A stretch of DNA of 64,000 nucleotides from Pseudomonas paraversuta (GTDB lineage: Bacteria > Pseudomonadota > Gammaproteobacteria > Pseudomonadales > Pseudomonadaceae): positions 1-64,000 of the forward strand of contig NZ_CAJFCL010000004.1 of the NCBI RefSeq assembly GCF_904063065.1, given 5' to 3'. The notes below the pieces were generated by a model. It was not told the DNA's origin. It saw nothing but the letters and a program-made list of their open reading frames with translations, and did no database searches. The translations under genes and the position numbers were made by a program. This document shows, piece after piece, positions 25,126 through 34,437 of this stretch. Every line of letters begins with the position of its first letter. Within the stretch, counting starts at the first letter, position 1.

Positions 25126-25871
25126 GTGACCGTCACTTCGATCAACTGGCGACCCGCTTCGCCGAAAAAATCTACGGTGGCGCCAAGGGTGCCATTCGTC
25201 TGGCCGTACTTCAGGCCGACCTTACAGAGTCACTGCCCGCCCGCCCCCTGCGCGTGCTGGATATCGGCGCCGGGCTGGGCCATATGTCGCTATGGCTGGC
25301 CCAGCAGGGGCACGACGTAACCCTGGCCGAGCCGGCAGCGCCCATGCTCGAAGGTGCGCGCCAGCGCTTTGCCGACGCGGGCCAGAACGGCACGTTCATT
25401 CAGGCGCCGTGGCAAGAGCTGCTGGGCCAGCTGACCGAGCCTTACGACCTGGTGTTGTGTCATGCGGTGCTGGAATGGCTGGCCGAACCCCACGCCATTC
25501 TGCCCGTACTGCACCAGCTCACGGCCAGGGACGGCTGGCTGTCGCTGGCGTTCTACAACCGCGACGCACTGATCTATCGCAACCTGCTCAAAGGCCACTT
25601 CCGCAAAATGCGCAAGAACGATATGGCCGGCGAAAAACAAAGCCTAACCCCGCAACAACCCCTGGACCCACGGGAACTGGCCACTGCGCTCGAAGGCTTG
25701 TGGCAGGTCGAAACCCAAAGCGGTGTGCGGGTATTTCACGACTACATGCCCGTGGAGTTCCAGGCCCGCGCCGAGCTGCAAGCGCTGGTAGAAATGGAGC
25801 TGGCCCACCGTCGCCACCCAGCCTTTGCCGGGTTGGGACGTTATCTGCATTGGGTGTGCCGCCCGGTTTGA
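25122..25871 (+). CDS. cmoM: tRNA 5-carboxymethoxyuridine methyltransferase CmoM
   Basis: This 249-residue class I SAM methyltransferase has the cofactor motif [15 protein letters not shown] near residue 47 and the later motif [15 protein letters not shown]. This matches CmoM (SmtA), which methylates cmo5U34 to mcmo5U34 in the wobble position of several tRNAs. The start ATG overlaps the stop of the MazG-like gene. No other tRNA-modification gene is adjacent. A related methyltransferase paralog is possible but less likely. Confidence 0.85.
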   Translation: MSDRHFDQLATRFAEKIYGGAKGAIRLAVLQADLTESLPARPLRVLDIGAGLGHMSLWLAQQGHDVTLAEPAAPMLEGARQRFADAGQNGTFIQAPWQELLGQLTEPYDLVLCHAVLEWLAEPHAILPVLHQLTARDGWLSLAFYNRDALIYRNLLKGHFRKMRKNDMAGEKQSLTPQQPLDPRELATALEGLWQVETQSGVRVFHDYMPVEFQARAELQALVEMELAHRRHPAFAGLGRYLHWVCRPV

Positions 25872-25893
25872 ACCGCCCGTTCGGGAGAACAAC

Positions 25894-26508
25894 ATGTATC
25901 GCCGTTTCGCCTTAGTTGTCTTGAGCCTCGGGCTGGTGGCTTGCCAGAGCCCGAACCCTTATACCCCGAGTGCACTGCCGATGCCGCCCGCTCCGGCCCA
26001 GACAGCCAACACCCTGGACTTGAGCGCCTACCCTGCGCCGCCACGGGATTACGGGCGCTATCAAAGCTGGGCCTGGCTCAATGGCCGCCTGCCGGCCGGC
26101 ACGGCCTGGGCTGACCCGGCACAAATCGCCGAGGCGGTGAATAATGCCCTCGACCAGCGCGGCTTGCGCCCTGCCCAGCCGGGTCGCCCGGCAGACTTGT
26201 GGGTGAGCGCTGATTTACATACAGAAAAACGTCTGCGTCAGGTGCAGGACGACTATGGTTATGGAGCCGGTTACGGCAACAGTTATGGCCGTTACGGCAA
26301 TCAGTACGGGATGTACAACTCGTTCCCCGTGGTACGCACCTACGAAGTTGAAGTCATGGTGGTGCGACTCAATTTCTACGACGGCAAAACCGGTCAACCC
26401 GTATGGAGTTCAAGTGCAGAAACCAGCAGCAAAGGCAGCCTGAGCGAACGTAGTGACGCCCTGCGCGAATCACTGAAAAAGGCAGTGCAGGCTTACCCAC
26501 CTCAGTAA
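25894..26508 (+). CDS. DUF4136-domain lipoprotein 1
   Basis: This 204-residue lipoprotein has a signal peptide ending in the lipobox LVAC (Cys17) followed by Gln, so it should reach the outer membrane. A proline-rich linker precedes a DUF4136 domain (about residues 50-204) that starts around [11 protein letters not shown] Tyr/Gly-rich stretch ([16 protein letters not shown]) sits within the domain. The family's function is unknown. The ATG has a GGGAG site. Its paralog follows 28 bases downstream, sharing the core LDQRGLRP. Confidence 0.8.
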   Translation: MYRRFALVVLSLGLVACQSPNPYTPSALPMPPAPAQTANTLDLSAYPAPPRDYGRYQSWAWLNGRLPAGTAWADPAQIAEAVNNALDQRGLRPAQPGRPADLWVSADLHTEKRLRQVQDDYGYGAGYGNSYGRYGNQYGMYNSFPVVRTYEVEVMVVRLNFYDGKTGQPVWSSSAETSSKGSLSERSDALRESLKKAVQAYPPQ

Positions 26509-26536
26509 GTTTGAATGTTGAAGCGGAGATATCATC

Positions 26537-27121
26537 ATGCTACGTCGCATTGCACTATTGGGCCTGGCCCTGCTGCTCAGCGCCTGCGAGTCCATGCAGG
26601 TCACCAGCGACTACAACCCTTCTGTCGATTTTGCCAGGTTTCAGACCTGGGCCTGGAAAGACCCGGCGCTGCAATACCAGCCCAATAGCCTGATGCTAAA
26701 AAGCGACCTGACCGAGCAACGGATCATGCAGGCCGTGAGCAGTGGCCTCGACCAGCGTGGCCTGCGCCCTGTGACGGCGGGCAACAAGCCGGACCTGCTG
26801 GTGCAAACCTATCTGATCGTGGCCAACCGCCAGGAACAAATTGTCACCAACTACGGCTATGGCGGCCCATGGGGCGGACCTTGGGGCTATGCCGGTGGCC
26901 CGTGGGAAGGTTACTGGGGCGCACCGATGTACAACGAAACCCGTAATGTGGTTTATCAGGTGGGCACCCTGCAAATCGACTTGATCGATGCCAAAGACGG
27001 CAGACTGGTATGGCGTGGCAGCGCAGAAAAAATCGTCGACAACAGCCCGACCCCTGCCGAGCGCAGCGCTGCCATCCATGAAGCGGTGAATAAAATTCTC
27101 GGCAACTATCCGCCCAAGTAA
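26537..27121 (+). CDS. DUF4136-domain lipoprotein 2
   Basis: This 194-residue lipoprotein has the lipobox LSAC (Cys16) followed by Glu, then a DUF4136 domain beginning near DFARFQTWAWKDP. Like its upstream paralog it carries LDQRGLRP and a glycine-rich insert, here with Trp (YGGPWGGPWGYAGGPW). A GGAG site precedes the ATG. The pair looks like a tandem duplication within one transcript. The function is unknown; envelope location is the only firm statement. Confidence 0.82.
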   Translation: MLRRIALLGLALLLSACESMQVTSDYNPSVDFARFQTWAWKDPALQYQPNSLMLKSDLTEQRIMQAVSSGLDQRGLRPVTAGNKPDLLVQTYLIVANRQEQIVTNYGYGGPWGGPWGYAGGPWEGYWGAPMYNETRNVVYQVGTLQIDLIDAKDGRLVWRGSAEKIVDNSPTPAERSAAIHEAVNKILGNYPPK

Positions 27122-27142
27122 GGTTTGAGGCGTATCATTAAT

Positions 27143-27197
27143 AACTTGCTCGCGATGTATACAAGTAAGAATGGATTAATACTTTCGCGAGCAAGTT
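27143..27197. repeat. Long hairpin with REP-like arms (TTGCTCGCGA)
   Basis: Perfect 13-bp arms, AACTTGCTCGCGA (27143-27155) and TCGCGAGCAAGTT (27185-27197), enclose a 29-base loop that is A/T rich. The arms share TTGCTCGC with the elements near 55992 and 59976. It follows the second DUF4136 gene and may end its transcript. Confidence 0.75.
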
Positions 27198-27362
27198 AGC
27201 TGCTACACGTTTTATCTCTTCAGATATCAATGACTTTTGCACAGTTGTTCACATCACTCATATAAAACTGGCAACTGGCCAGCGCTTCGTCGACTTTTTG
27301 GCTACACTCGGTAAACTTTGGAGAGTTAGCGCTGGACCATGTTCCAGTATCAGGAGTGCTCG

Positions 27363-29348
27363 ATGTCTCCCCGTCTAAGTGGTATCCGTTTTTCTGGCCC
27401 CCGACAGCAGCGTGGCGCAATCGGCTTGATGGCCGTAGTCGTCCTCGGCATGGTGCTGATTTTCATGTTGTTGGTGGTCGACAGCGGACGGCTTTACCTG
27501 GAGCAACGCAAATTGCAACGGGTGGCGGACATGGCGGTGCTGGAGACAATCAGCCGGGGAGGCTCGTGCGTGACCGGTACCGCACTGACCTACGCCAAGG
27601 ACAGTGCAACCCGCAACAGCTTCATACCCGGGGCTGTTCAGCAAGTAAGCACCACCTGCGGCACCCTGGTGACGGGAAGCGACAACCTGCGCACTTTCAA
27701 GGCAGACAACAGCCAAACCGAGGCCATCCGCGTTATCGCCACCACCACCGTCCCCACCAGTGTCGCCGGCGGGTTGTGGAGCATGTTTTCCACGGGCAAG
27801 TTTAATTTCGATACCCATTTAACTGCGAGTGCAGTGGGGGCTGCACCAAAGGGGTTACTGGCTCAACTTACGATTCGCAGCACTGCCGTTAACATTGACT
27901 CTGCAAAATCCCAGGTACTTAACGCACTATGGGGCGGGCTGCTGGGAGGCTCGCTCAATCTAAGCGCTGCGGGCTGGCAAGGTCTGGTCGACAGCAAGAT
28001 CAACTTGCTGAGTTATCTGGATCAGTTAGCCATTGATTTAAACATCAATGCCGGCAGTTATACCGATGTCTTGAACACTAAAATACAACTCACAAAACTT
28101 ATCGACACGGCCATTAAAGTGCTGACGCTTAATGGCAATACCACCAGTGTGGCCGTTGACGGGCTCCTCGGACTTAAAGCTGCGGTGGGCAGTATTCAGG
28201 TCAAACTGGCCGATATATTGAAACTGCAAACGGGTACAAGTGGCGCGGGGCTGGACACCAACTTGAATGTCTTCCAGTTAGTAGAGGCTTTTGTCCAGCT
28301 CGCCAACATCAATAATGGCGTAGTGGCTACCGTCCCGCTGAACGTTCCGGGCGTGATCAATGGCGTGGTGAAATTAAAAGTCATCGAGCCACCTCAGCTT
28401 TCAGCCATTGGTGATCCGGCAAAGGCCAAGGCCAACCCTACCGATCCTGCGTCCCGGATCTACGTGCGTACTGCACAACTGCGGGCGGGGGTAAGCATCA
28501 GCCTGCCAGTGCTCGATACCCCGGCAGTCGCGTTCGTTCTCAATAACCTGGTCGGCCCCCTGACCAATACGCTGAACAGTTTACTAAGCCTCAATCTGGC
28601 TGCCACCCTTGAGTCGGTCCTGTGCCTGGTGATACTTCCTTGCAAGCAAACCGACCTCAAAGTACTTCCTGCCTCCAAGATCGACATTATCCTTGAGCTC
28701 GCCAGCGCCAACTCCTATGTCACTGATTACTCATGCCCCAGTACGACCACAAAAAGCCTGACTGTCGCGAACAATGCAGCCCTGGTAAAGGTCAAGTTCG
28801 GAAGTATTGACATGACCAATGCCTTCTCTTCAACCGGCGATGTCACCATCAAGCCATTGCCCATCGTTGATATTGGTTCCGTCACCTGCTCGGGGCTGGT
28901 TCTATTCAAAGTATGCGACCCTAAAACCCGGGTACCTTTTTATGGTGGCGGGATTGGTCTAATGGTAGACACCAGTATTGGCAGCCTTACCGCTCCCTAC
29001 CAGACCCATACTTACAATCAACCACCCGAAGTAAAACAGGAGCCGCTTTTTTTCACCGTAGAAGCAAAAGATCTGGTGGGTACGCTTAAAACCACGCTGC
29101 AAGGTATAAAGCTGGCGGTCTATAAACCCACAGGCACCAGCGCCCTGGGCAATCTGCTCGTGGGTATCGGCAATATATTGAACGGTTTAATTACGGCCAT
29201 CAGTAATATCATCGGTACTTTGCTTAGCCCGATTGTCGACCCGCTTTTAAACAACATCCTTAATGTGCTGGGGATAACCATCGACAAGGTCGACATTGGC
29301 GCCAACCTCTCCTGCGGCCAGGGCGGACGCGCCCAACTGGTGCTCTGA
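27363..29348 (+). CDS. tadG: TadG-like pilus-assembly protein
   Basis: This 661-residue protein has one N-terminal membrane helix (residues about 23-45, QQRGAIGLMAVVVLGMVLIF) of the TadG/TadE pseudopilin-like type (RGAIGLMA), then a long extracytoplasmic part. In Pseudomonas the Tad locus contains such a protein, which belongs to the Flp pilus assembly. The ATG at 27363 has AGGAG 6 bases upstream. The large C-terminal portion is rich in Leu, Asn and Ser and has no domain I recognise. Its bases are markedly richer in A/T than its neighbours. It converges on pprA, 95 bases away. Confidence 0.82.
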   Translation: MSPRLSGIRFSGPRQQRGAIGLMAVVVLGMVLIFMLLVVDSGRLYLEQRKLQRVADMAVLETISRGGSCVTGTALTYAKDSATRNSFIPGAVQQVSTTCGTLVTGSDNLRTFKADNSQTEAIRVIATTTVPTSVAGGLWSMFSTGKFNFDTHLTASAVGAAPKGLLAQLTIRSTAVNIDSAKSQVLNALWGGLLGGSLNLSAAGWQGLVDSKINLLSYLDQLAIDLNINAGSYTDVLNTKIQLTKLIDTAIKVLTLNGNTTSVAVDGLLGLKAAVGSIQVKLADILKLQTGTSGAGLDTNLNVFQLVEAFVQLANINNGVVATVPLNVPGVINGVVKLKVIEPPQLSAIGDPAKAKANPTDPASRIYVRTAQLRAGVSISLPVLDTPAVAFVLNNLVGPLTNTLNSLLSLNLAATLESVLCLVILPCKQTDLKVLPASKIDIILELASANSYVTDYSCPSTTTKSLTVANNAALVKVKFGSIDMTNAFSSTGDVTIKPLPIVDIGSVTCSGLVLFKVCDPKTRVPFYGGGIGLMVDTSIGSLTAPYQTHTYNQPPEVKQEPLFFTVEAKDLVGTLKTTLQGIKLAVYKPTGTSALGNLLVGIGNILNGLITAISNIIGTLLSPIVDPLLNNILNVLGITIDKVDIGANLSCGQGGRAQLVL

Positions 29349-29386
29349 CCCGCAACACCTGTAGCCGCTACGGGAAACAAAGCTGC

Positions 29387-29406
29387 GATGGGCAACCAAG
29401 CCCATC
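29387..29406. terminator. Hairpin between tadG and pprA
   Basis: GATGGGC-aaccaa-GCCCATC is a perfect 7-bp stem in the gap between the converging tadG and pprA genes. The flanking T-tract is weak, so it may be only a partial terminator. Confidence 0.45.
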
Positions 29407-29443
29407 ACATCTTCTGTCACACCTCGTCAGCGGCGGCTGGCCT

Positions 29444-32200
29444 CTAGCCTTCTGACACCGGCAACTCCACGCAAAACCGGGCCCCGGTTGCGCTGTTGCT
29501 CACGCTCAACCGCCCGCCCATGTTGTCGATAATGCCGTAGCTCACCGACAAGCCCAGGCCAGTGCCAATGCCGACGGGCTTGGTGGTAAAGAACGGTTCG
29601 AAGATGCGCTCCAGCAAACGCGGGTCGATACCGTCGCCGTTATCCTGGACCCAAAGGCGTACATGGCTGCTGTCTGCTTCGGCGCTCAGGGTTATCAGGG
29701 GCTGGAAGTCGTGGTCCGTCTCGCGTTTGCTCAACAAGGCGTCACGCCCATTGACCAGCAGGTTGATCAGCACTTGCTCCAGCTGATCAGCGTGGCCGCG
29801 CACCTGCACGCTACACACCAGCTCTTCAGTGCGAACTTCGACCCCTTTGCTACGCAGGCCTTCGCCCAGCAGGGCCAAAGTGCCTTCCAGTGCCTGCACC
29901 GGGTTGAATACTTGCTGCTCGATTTCGGAGCGCCGGCCGAACACCCGCATATGGTCCACCACCCGCGCAGCACGCTGGATTTGCGAATCGATGCGGGTGA
30001 GTTTTTCCGTCAGGTAATCAATCTGCACATCGCCGTTACCCAGGCGCTTGAGCACGTTGACGATCGCCATGCGCATCACATTCAGCGGCTGATTGATCTC
30101 ATGGGCCAGGCCGGTGGCCATTTCGCCGAGGGTGGCCATCTTCGCGCCATGGGTCAGTTGCTGTTGCGAGCGCCGTACTTCGGTGTTGTCGCGACCTACC
30201 GCCTGGATTTCGAGCAACTGGCCCTGGGCATCGAACACCCCGCGATCCGACCAGACCCACCACGCGTGTTCACGCCCGGGCAGTTGCAGGCTGATTTCAG
30301 CCGTGCTGACCGGAAACTCCGGGCTCAAGCTGGCAATCCGCCGGGCAAACAACTGACGCTGCTCCGATGAGAGCCAATCCCCCAGGCTGATCCCCGGCAA
30401 TTGCTCCGGGGTGCATTCCAGATAAGTGGCCAGTGGCCGGTTGCCGAAAGTCAGGGTCAGGTCCGGCAAGTAGCGGCAAATCATCGCCGGGGAATCTTCG
30501 ACCAGTATCCGGTAACGCTCCTCGCTGTGCTTGACCCGATCGGCCGCTTCGGTGGTCTCGGTGATATCCAGCCATAAACCCACCGCCTCGACGGGCAGCC
30601 CCAGGTCATCGCGTAATAGTTTGGCCTCATCCAGCAACCAGTGATACTCGCCACTGCGGTCGCGCAGGCGATAGCGGCTGCGGCTGCTGCCTTGGCGCAG
30701 CAGCTGGCGGGTACGTTCAAAATACTGCTCGCGGTCGTCGGGGTGAATCTTCTCGATCAAGGCGCCGCCTGCGCAGTCGTCCAGACTCCAGCCCAGCAAA
30801 GGCTGCAAGCTGTCGCTGAAGAAAGCGGGGAGCAAGGCGCCTTCGTCGTAGCGCTGTACGTAAATCACCGCGGGCGAACTGGCAATCAGGTTGTCCAGTC
30901 GCGCATGGGCGGCAGCGGCTTGCAGTTGCTGGTTTTTAATGTCGCTGATATCGAGCATGTAACCCACTATGCGCCGACCTGCGCCAGCCCCCAGCACCTG
31001 GCCCTGTATCCGGTACCACCGCGCAGGCTGCCCGCCCTGGGGTTGATGCACCCGCGCGCACAACAGCAATGCTTTGCCGTGCTCCAGCAGCGCATTGAAA
31101 CCGCTGCTGATTTCATCCCGGTCCGCTGGGTGAAACAGCGCCAGCCACGCCTCGCGGGTCAATGCCGCAGGCTCCAGCTCGGGCAACAGACTGGCGCTCA
31201 ATTGTGCTGCCAGCTGAATCTGCCGGGAAGGCTGCAACCACTCCCACCAGCCCGTACCCAGCAGTTCTTGCAACGCGACCATGCGCTCCTGTTGCGCAGT
31301 GTGCTGCTGATCGCGCAGACGGTCCTGCAAAGGCCCGGCCATCGCCGCACACACCAGCAACCAGTCGCTGTCGCTCATCAACCGGCGCTGCTGCGCCTCC
31401 GGGTAAAAACCCAGCAGCAACCAAACAGACTGCCCGCGTTGATCACGGTATGGCACCAACAAACCGTCGGCATTGCCAAACAGGCTGTTGAGCAAAGGGC
31501 TACGACTCCTCTCAAGATCCGCATTTATGTGCCGGGGCGCTGTTGCGTCAAGATCATCGAGAACCTCGCCAACGGTCTGCCCGGACGTCCACAACAGCGG
31601 CGCATCAAAAGCGTGGTAAGCACTGTAAAGACGCCAGCCGAGGGCGGTATCACTGCGCACGGCCAGCGCCACGCAGGGCACACGCCACTGCTGGGCCACA
31701 CACCGCAGGGCTTCATGGATCACTTCAGGCAGGCGGGCAGCGCTGCACTGGCGCAGCTGCTGAGTGATGCTGAGGGCCAGTTGCATGCATTGTTCGCGGT
31801 TGCCGGCTTGCTGACTGTGGCGCCGTAAATCGCTGATATCCAGCAACTGCAACAGCCAGTGATCGCCCTGGGGCTGCACCCAGCCCCGGGTGCTCAGCAC
31901 GTTCAGGCCCGGCCCTTGAAAGTCCAGATCAAGGCTGTGCCCGGCCCAGTCCGCCGGCACACCTTCAAGGGCCTGGGTGCTGCCCGGCACCAGATAGTCC
32001 AGCAACAGACGCGGCGTTCCTTCACCTGTAGCCAGCCCCAGGCCAAAGCGCTGCAGACCATGGGCGTCAATCACCCGCCCCTGCGGATCGAGCACCAGTT
32101 GTATGCCCGCATCGGTTCGCCACTGCAGGCCTGGGGATTCGGGCGCCTGCTCGCCGAAGCCGCCGAGCAGGCGCCCGAAGAATCGTTCACCGTGAATCAA
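29444..32200 (-). CDS. pprA: Multi-PAS sensor histidine kinase PprA
   Basis: This 918-residue hybrid-less sensor kinase has several PAS-type segments (readable near residues 330-440, 450-560 and 570-690, with motifs such as WLDITET and RDNTEVRRS), then the HisKA helix with LAHEINQPLN (phospho-His near 702) and a HATPase domain with DNGDGID and GTGLGLSVSYGI. It has no membrane helix. Partner is the PprB response regulator gene 1 kb away on the other strand. The start is a TTG overlapping the stop of the upstream TadE-like gene (TTGA), with no good ribosome site, pointing to translational coupling. Confidence 0.87.
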   Translation of the reverse strand: MIHGERFFGRLLGGFGEQAPESPGLQWRTDAGIQLVLDPQGRVIDAHGLQRFGLGLATGEGTPRLLLDYLVPGSTQALEGVPADWAGHSLDLDFQGPGLNVLSTRGWVQPQGDHWLLQLLDISDLRRHSQQAGNREQCMQLALSITQQLRQCSAARLPEVIHEALRCVAQQWRVPCVALAVRSDTALGWRLYSAYHAFDAPLLWTSGQTVGEVLDDLDATAPRHINADLERSRSPLLNSLFGNADGLLVPYRDQRGQSVWLLLGFYPEAQQRRLMSDSDWLLVCAAMAGPLQDRLRDQQHTAQQERMVALQELLGTGWWEWLQPSRQIQLAAQLSASLLPELEPAALTREAWLALFHPADRDEISSGFNALLEHGKALLLCARVHQPQGGQPARWYRIQGQVLGAGAGRRIVGYMLDISDIKNQQLQAAAAHARLDNLIASSPAVIYVQRYDEGALLPAFFSDSLQPLLGWSLDDCAGGALIEKIHPDDREQYFERTRQLLRQGSSRSRYRLRDRSGEYHWLLDEAKLLRDDLGLPVEAVGLWLDITETTEAADRVKHSEERYRILVEDSPAMICRYLPDLTLTFGNRPLATYLECTPEQLPGISLGDWLSSEQRQLFARRIASLSPEFPVSTAEISLQLPGREHAWWVWSDRGVFDAQGQLLEIQAVGRDNTEVRRSQQQLTHGAKMATLGEMATGLAHEINQPLNVMRMAIVNVLKRLGNGDVQIDYLTEKLTRIDSQIQRAARVVDHMRVFGRRSEIEQQVFNPVQALEGTLALLGEGLRSKGVEVRTEELVCSVQVRGHADQLEQVLINLLVNGRDALLSKRETDHDFQPLITLSAEADSSHVRLWVQDNGDGIDPRLLERIFEPFFTTKPVGIGTGLGLSVSYGIIDNMGGRLSVSNSATGARFCVELPVSEG

Positions 32201-32640
32201 AATTTCATACTCGATGTCACCGTCAAGGAGCTCGGCAGATCAGGTACGGTAATAGTTCCAAATTTAAGTACCGGCATGATGCTGCGCAACGCAACGGACG
32301 GCAGACTGACAGTCGCAGTCAGTACCCCTTTGGTGGCGTCATAAGTTGCAGTTTTGACCAGGCTCGTAGCCACGGTTTTAGGGACCCAGCTCAGTTTGTC
32401 GTTCAGCACGCTGGTGGCCAATGCCTCAACCGTGGATTTATAAGTCGCCGCCGTCAGCGAAGGATCGACCGCCACACTGCGGCGCACCGCCTCGGCGGTG
32501 GCGTTATTGAATGACTGCATCAGCAACAACGGCAAGCTGTAACTTAGTACGCCATAAAGCACCGCAAAAAAAACAACAAATACCAGCGCGAACTCAATGG
32601 CAGCGGCGCCTTTTTGTTTTTTAGGAAGGCCTGTTTTCAT
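32197..32640 (-). CDS. TadE/TadF-like pseudopilin of the Tad locus
   Basis: This protein of about 147 residues carries the pseudopilin-type N-terminal motif KGAAAIEFALVFVVFFAVLY, where AIEFAL matches the glutamate-containing cleavage helix of TadE/TadF proteins, followed by an extracytoplasmic domain. FppA may process it. The ATG at 32640 has AGGGTGG about 8 bases upstream. The stop overlaps the TTG start of pprA. It seems to share a transcript with the sensor kinase rather than with the main tad operon. P. aeruginosa has a similar gene between pprA and fppA (remembered, not checked). Confidence 0.8.
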   Translation of the reverse strand: MKTGLPKKQKGAAAIEFALVFVVFFAVLYGVLSYSLPLLLMQSFNNATAEAVRRSVAVDPSLTAATYKSTVEALATSVLNDKLSWVPKTVATSLVKTATYDATKGVLTATVSLPSVALRSIMPVLKFGTITVPDLPSSLTVTSSMKF

Positions 32641-32710
32641 GACTGCGTCCACCCTGTCAATCTAAAGTAATATCATCATAGAATCATTGGTAAAAAGGGA
32701 TGTTAATTAC

Positions 32711-33193
32711 GTGATCCATTTATCCGTTGTGTTTGTTTGGTTCTTAGCCTGCGCCACCCAAGACCTTATCCAGCGCCAGATTGCCAATATCCTGACCTTT
32801 GGGGGTGCGGCGCTGGCGTTGTTGTATCTGCTCTGGACGGGTAGCACCTGGCTTGGCGCCAGCGCCGGTGAAGGCGGCTGGGCGCTATTGATCGCTTTGT
32901 TACTGACACTTCCCGGCTATGCCCTGAACAAGCTGGGCGCCGGTGATGTAAAGCTGCTGATTGCCCTGGCACTGGCAACCGATCGTCTGACAATTTTAGG
33001 CACCGTGATCGGCGCCAGTTTATGTACTGCCCTGTGGTGGCTGGTAGCGTCAAAAATTCTGCCTGTTGTGAATCAACGATTTAAGTCAGACGCCAATAAC
33101 GACAAAACCGCACTGTCAAAAAAACTTCCGTACGCACCCTTCTTGTTAGGTGGTTTCACCCTGACAGTGATGTTACTGCCATCGTCAGTTTGA
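32711..33193 (+). CDS. fppA: Type IVb prepilin peptidase FppA (CpaA/TadV-like)
   Basis: This inner-membrane aspartic peptidase of about 160 residues has four to five membrane helices. The two catalytic aspartates are in TQDLIQRQIAN and in GAGDVKLL (the GxGD motif), as in TadV/CpaA, which lack the N-methylation domain of PilD. It should cleave Flp before its mature helix. The start is uncertain: a GTG at 32711 with AAGGG about 11 bases upstream, or a TTG at 32687, which would overlap that AAGGG. It is divergent from the TadE-like gene and followed by pprB. Confidence 0.85.
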   Translation: MIHLSVVFVWFLACATQDLIQRQIANILTFGGAALALLYLLWTGSTWLGASAGEGGWALLIALLLTLPGYALNKLGAGDVKLLIALALATDRLTILGTVIGASLCTALWWLVASKILPVVNQRFKSDANNDKTALSKKLPYAPFLLGGFTLTVMLLPSSV

Positions 33194-33265
33194 GGGATTA
33201 ACACCTTGTACATAGTCGTAAAGTAGGTCTACGTTTAAACCAGACACCTCAAGCGGGTGCCCAAG

Positions 33266-34090
33266 ATGTCGATGCAAGATGTCCATGATTGGTTTACCAG
33301 GATGGAGAACCGTGTGAAAACACCAACGTTCAAAATAAAAATACTCGTCGTCGATGATGAACCATTAATTATCGAAGAGCTATGCGAGTTCCTGGAAAGC
33401 AGCGGCTATGGTTGCGTACCTTGCCAATCCAGTCGTGATGCCATAAGTGCTTTCACCGCCGACTCGAATATCAACCTGGTGCTGTGCGACTTGCACATGC
33501 CCGACATGGATGGAATCGAACTCACTCAACACTTGCAAAAAGTTGCCGGAAAACAGCGCGCCTTTGAAAGCATTTTATTGACTGGTCGTTCAGATAAAAA
33601 AGACGTGATCAAAGCGCTGCGTATTGGCATCGCCGATTACTATCAAAAGCCCGTCGATCTAAGTGAGTTACTTGAAGGTATTCAGCGTCAGGAAGAAATT
33701 CTTCGCGAACAGCACAAGAGTTACCAGTTGGGGCATCTGAACCAGAAGTTGCAATATCTGGCCGAGTCCATCGACGACCTCTATCAAGATATGGCGGCAG
33801 CTCGCCGCCCCTCCCAAATAACCTCTTCATCTTCGGGCGACAGTTCCGGGCTTCAGATCCCCTCCATTTTCAAACAGCTGTCGCCACGCCAACTGGACGT
33901 TGCCAAGCTGGTGAGCAAAGGCCAGACCAACTACCAGATCGCCTGTGATCTGGGCATTACCGAAAACACCGTAAAACTCTACGTGTCGCAAGTGCTGCGC
34001 CTGACCCACATGAACAACCGCACCCAACTGGCCCTTGCCCTGTCCCCCAACTCCTCCGGCCAACACCATCGGCAGATGGTTGACGGCTGA
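33266..34090 (+). CDS. pprB: Response regulator PprB (REC + LuxR-type HTH)
   Basis: This is a two-domain response regulator of about 274 residues. The receiver domain (LVVDDEP start; phospho-Asp in LCDLHMPD; YYQKPV with the conserved Lys) is followed by a linker and a C-terminal LuxR/GerE helix-turn-helix (LSPRQLDVAKLVSKGQTNYQIACDLGITENTVKLYV). PprB of P. aeruginosa, partner of PprA, activates the flp-tad-rcp genes and fimbria-related biofilm genes. The start is uncertain among an ATG at 33266, one at 33272 and a GTG at 33314 with GGAG six bases upstream. Confidence 0.88.
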   Translation: MSMQDVHDWFTRMENRVKTPTFKIKILVVDDEPLIIEELCEFLESSGYGCVPCQSSRDAISAFTADSNINLVLCDLHMPDMDGIELTQHLQKVAGKQRAFESILLTGRSDKKDVIKALRIGIADYYQKPVDLSELLEGIQRQEEILREQHKSYQLGHLNQKLQYLAESIDDLYQDMAAARRPSQITSSSSGDSSGLQIPSIFKQLSPRQLDVAKLVSKGQTNYQIACDLGITENTVKLYVSQVLRLTHMNNRTQLALALSPNSSGQHHRQMVDG

Positions 34091-34107
34091 TCAGTTATCC
34101 AGGCTAT

Positions 34108-34139
34108 GCCCCCTGTCCCGCACTGGATGGAACAGGGGC
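34108..34139. terminator. Hairpin between pprB and the tad operon end
   Basis: CCCCTGT and ACAGGGG form a 7-bp stem (34110-34116 with 34132-34138) with a 15-base loop, in the 63-base gap between the converging pprB and DUF3613 genes. No clear T-tract follows, so strength is uncertain. Confidence 0.4.
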
Positions 34140-34153
34140 CTGAACCACATTGA

Positions 34154-34420
34154 TCAATCCGACTTCCCGCTACCGCCCTCATCCTGTTTGTAGTACTCAG
34201 GAATAGGGTGGGTGTAGCTGTCCAGCCAGCGCTGCAGGCTGAGCTCACGCTCTTGCGGGGTGGCTGTCTGGGGGATCGGTGACTGGGCCCGGCCACTGAC
34301 CTGAAGCTGCAGCCAGTTTTCGGTGTCCTGCTGGGCTCTGGACACAGGTCCCGGCCCGATGGCAAAGGCGCCAAGCGGCAGCACGGCCAACAACACACCG
34401 ACTCGAATATAAAGACTCAT
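34154..34420 (-). CDS. Small exported DUF3613-like protein of the tad operon
   Basis: This 88-residue protein has a signal peptide (hydrophobic GVLLAVLPLGAFA, cleavage near residue 20) and a C-terminal part with LQRWLDSYTHPIPEYY. It resembles the DUF3613 proteins found at the end of Pseudomonas tad operons (PA4298 type). The ATG at 34420 has GGAGG six bases upstream. It is the last gene of the minus-strand operon, 17 bases after tadD. A role in pilus assembly is likely by position only. Confidence 0.72.
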   Translation of the reverse strand: MSLYIRVGVLLAVLPLGAFAIGPGPVSRAQQDTENWLQLQVSGRAQSPIPQTATPQERELSLQRWLDSYTHPIPEYYKQDEGGSGKSD

Positions 34421-34437
34421 GGCACACCTCCAACGCA

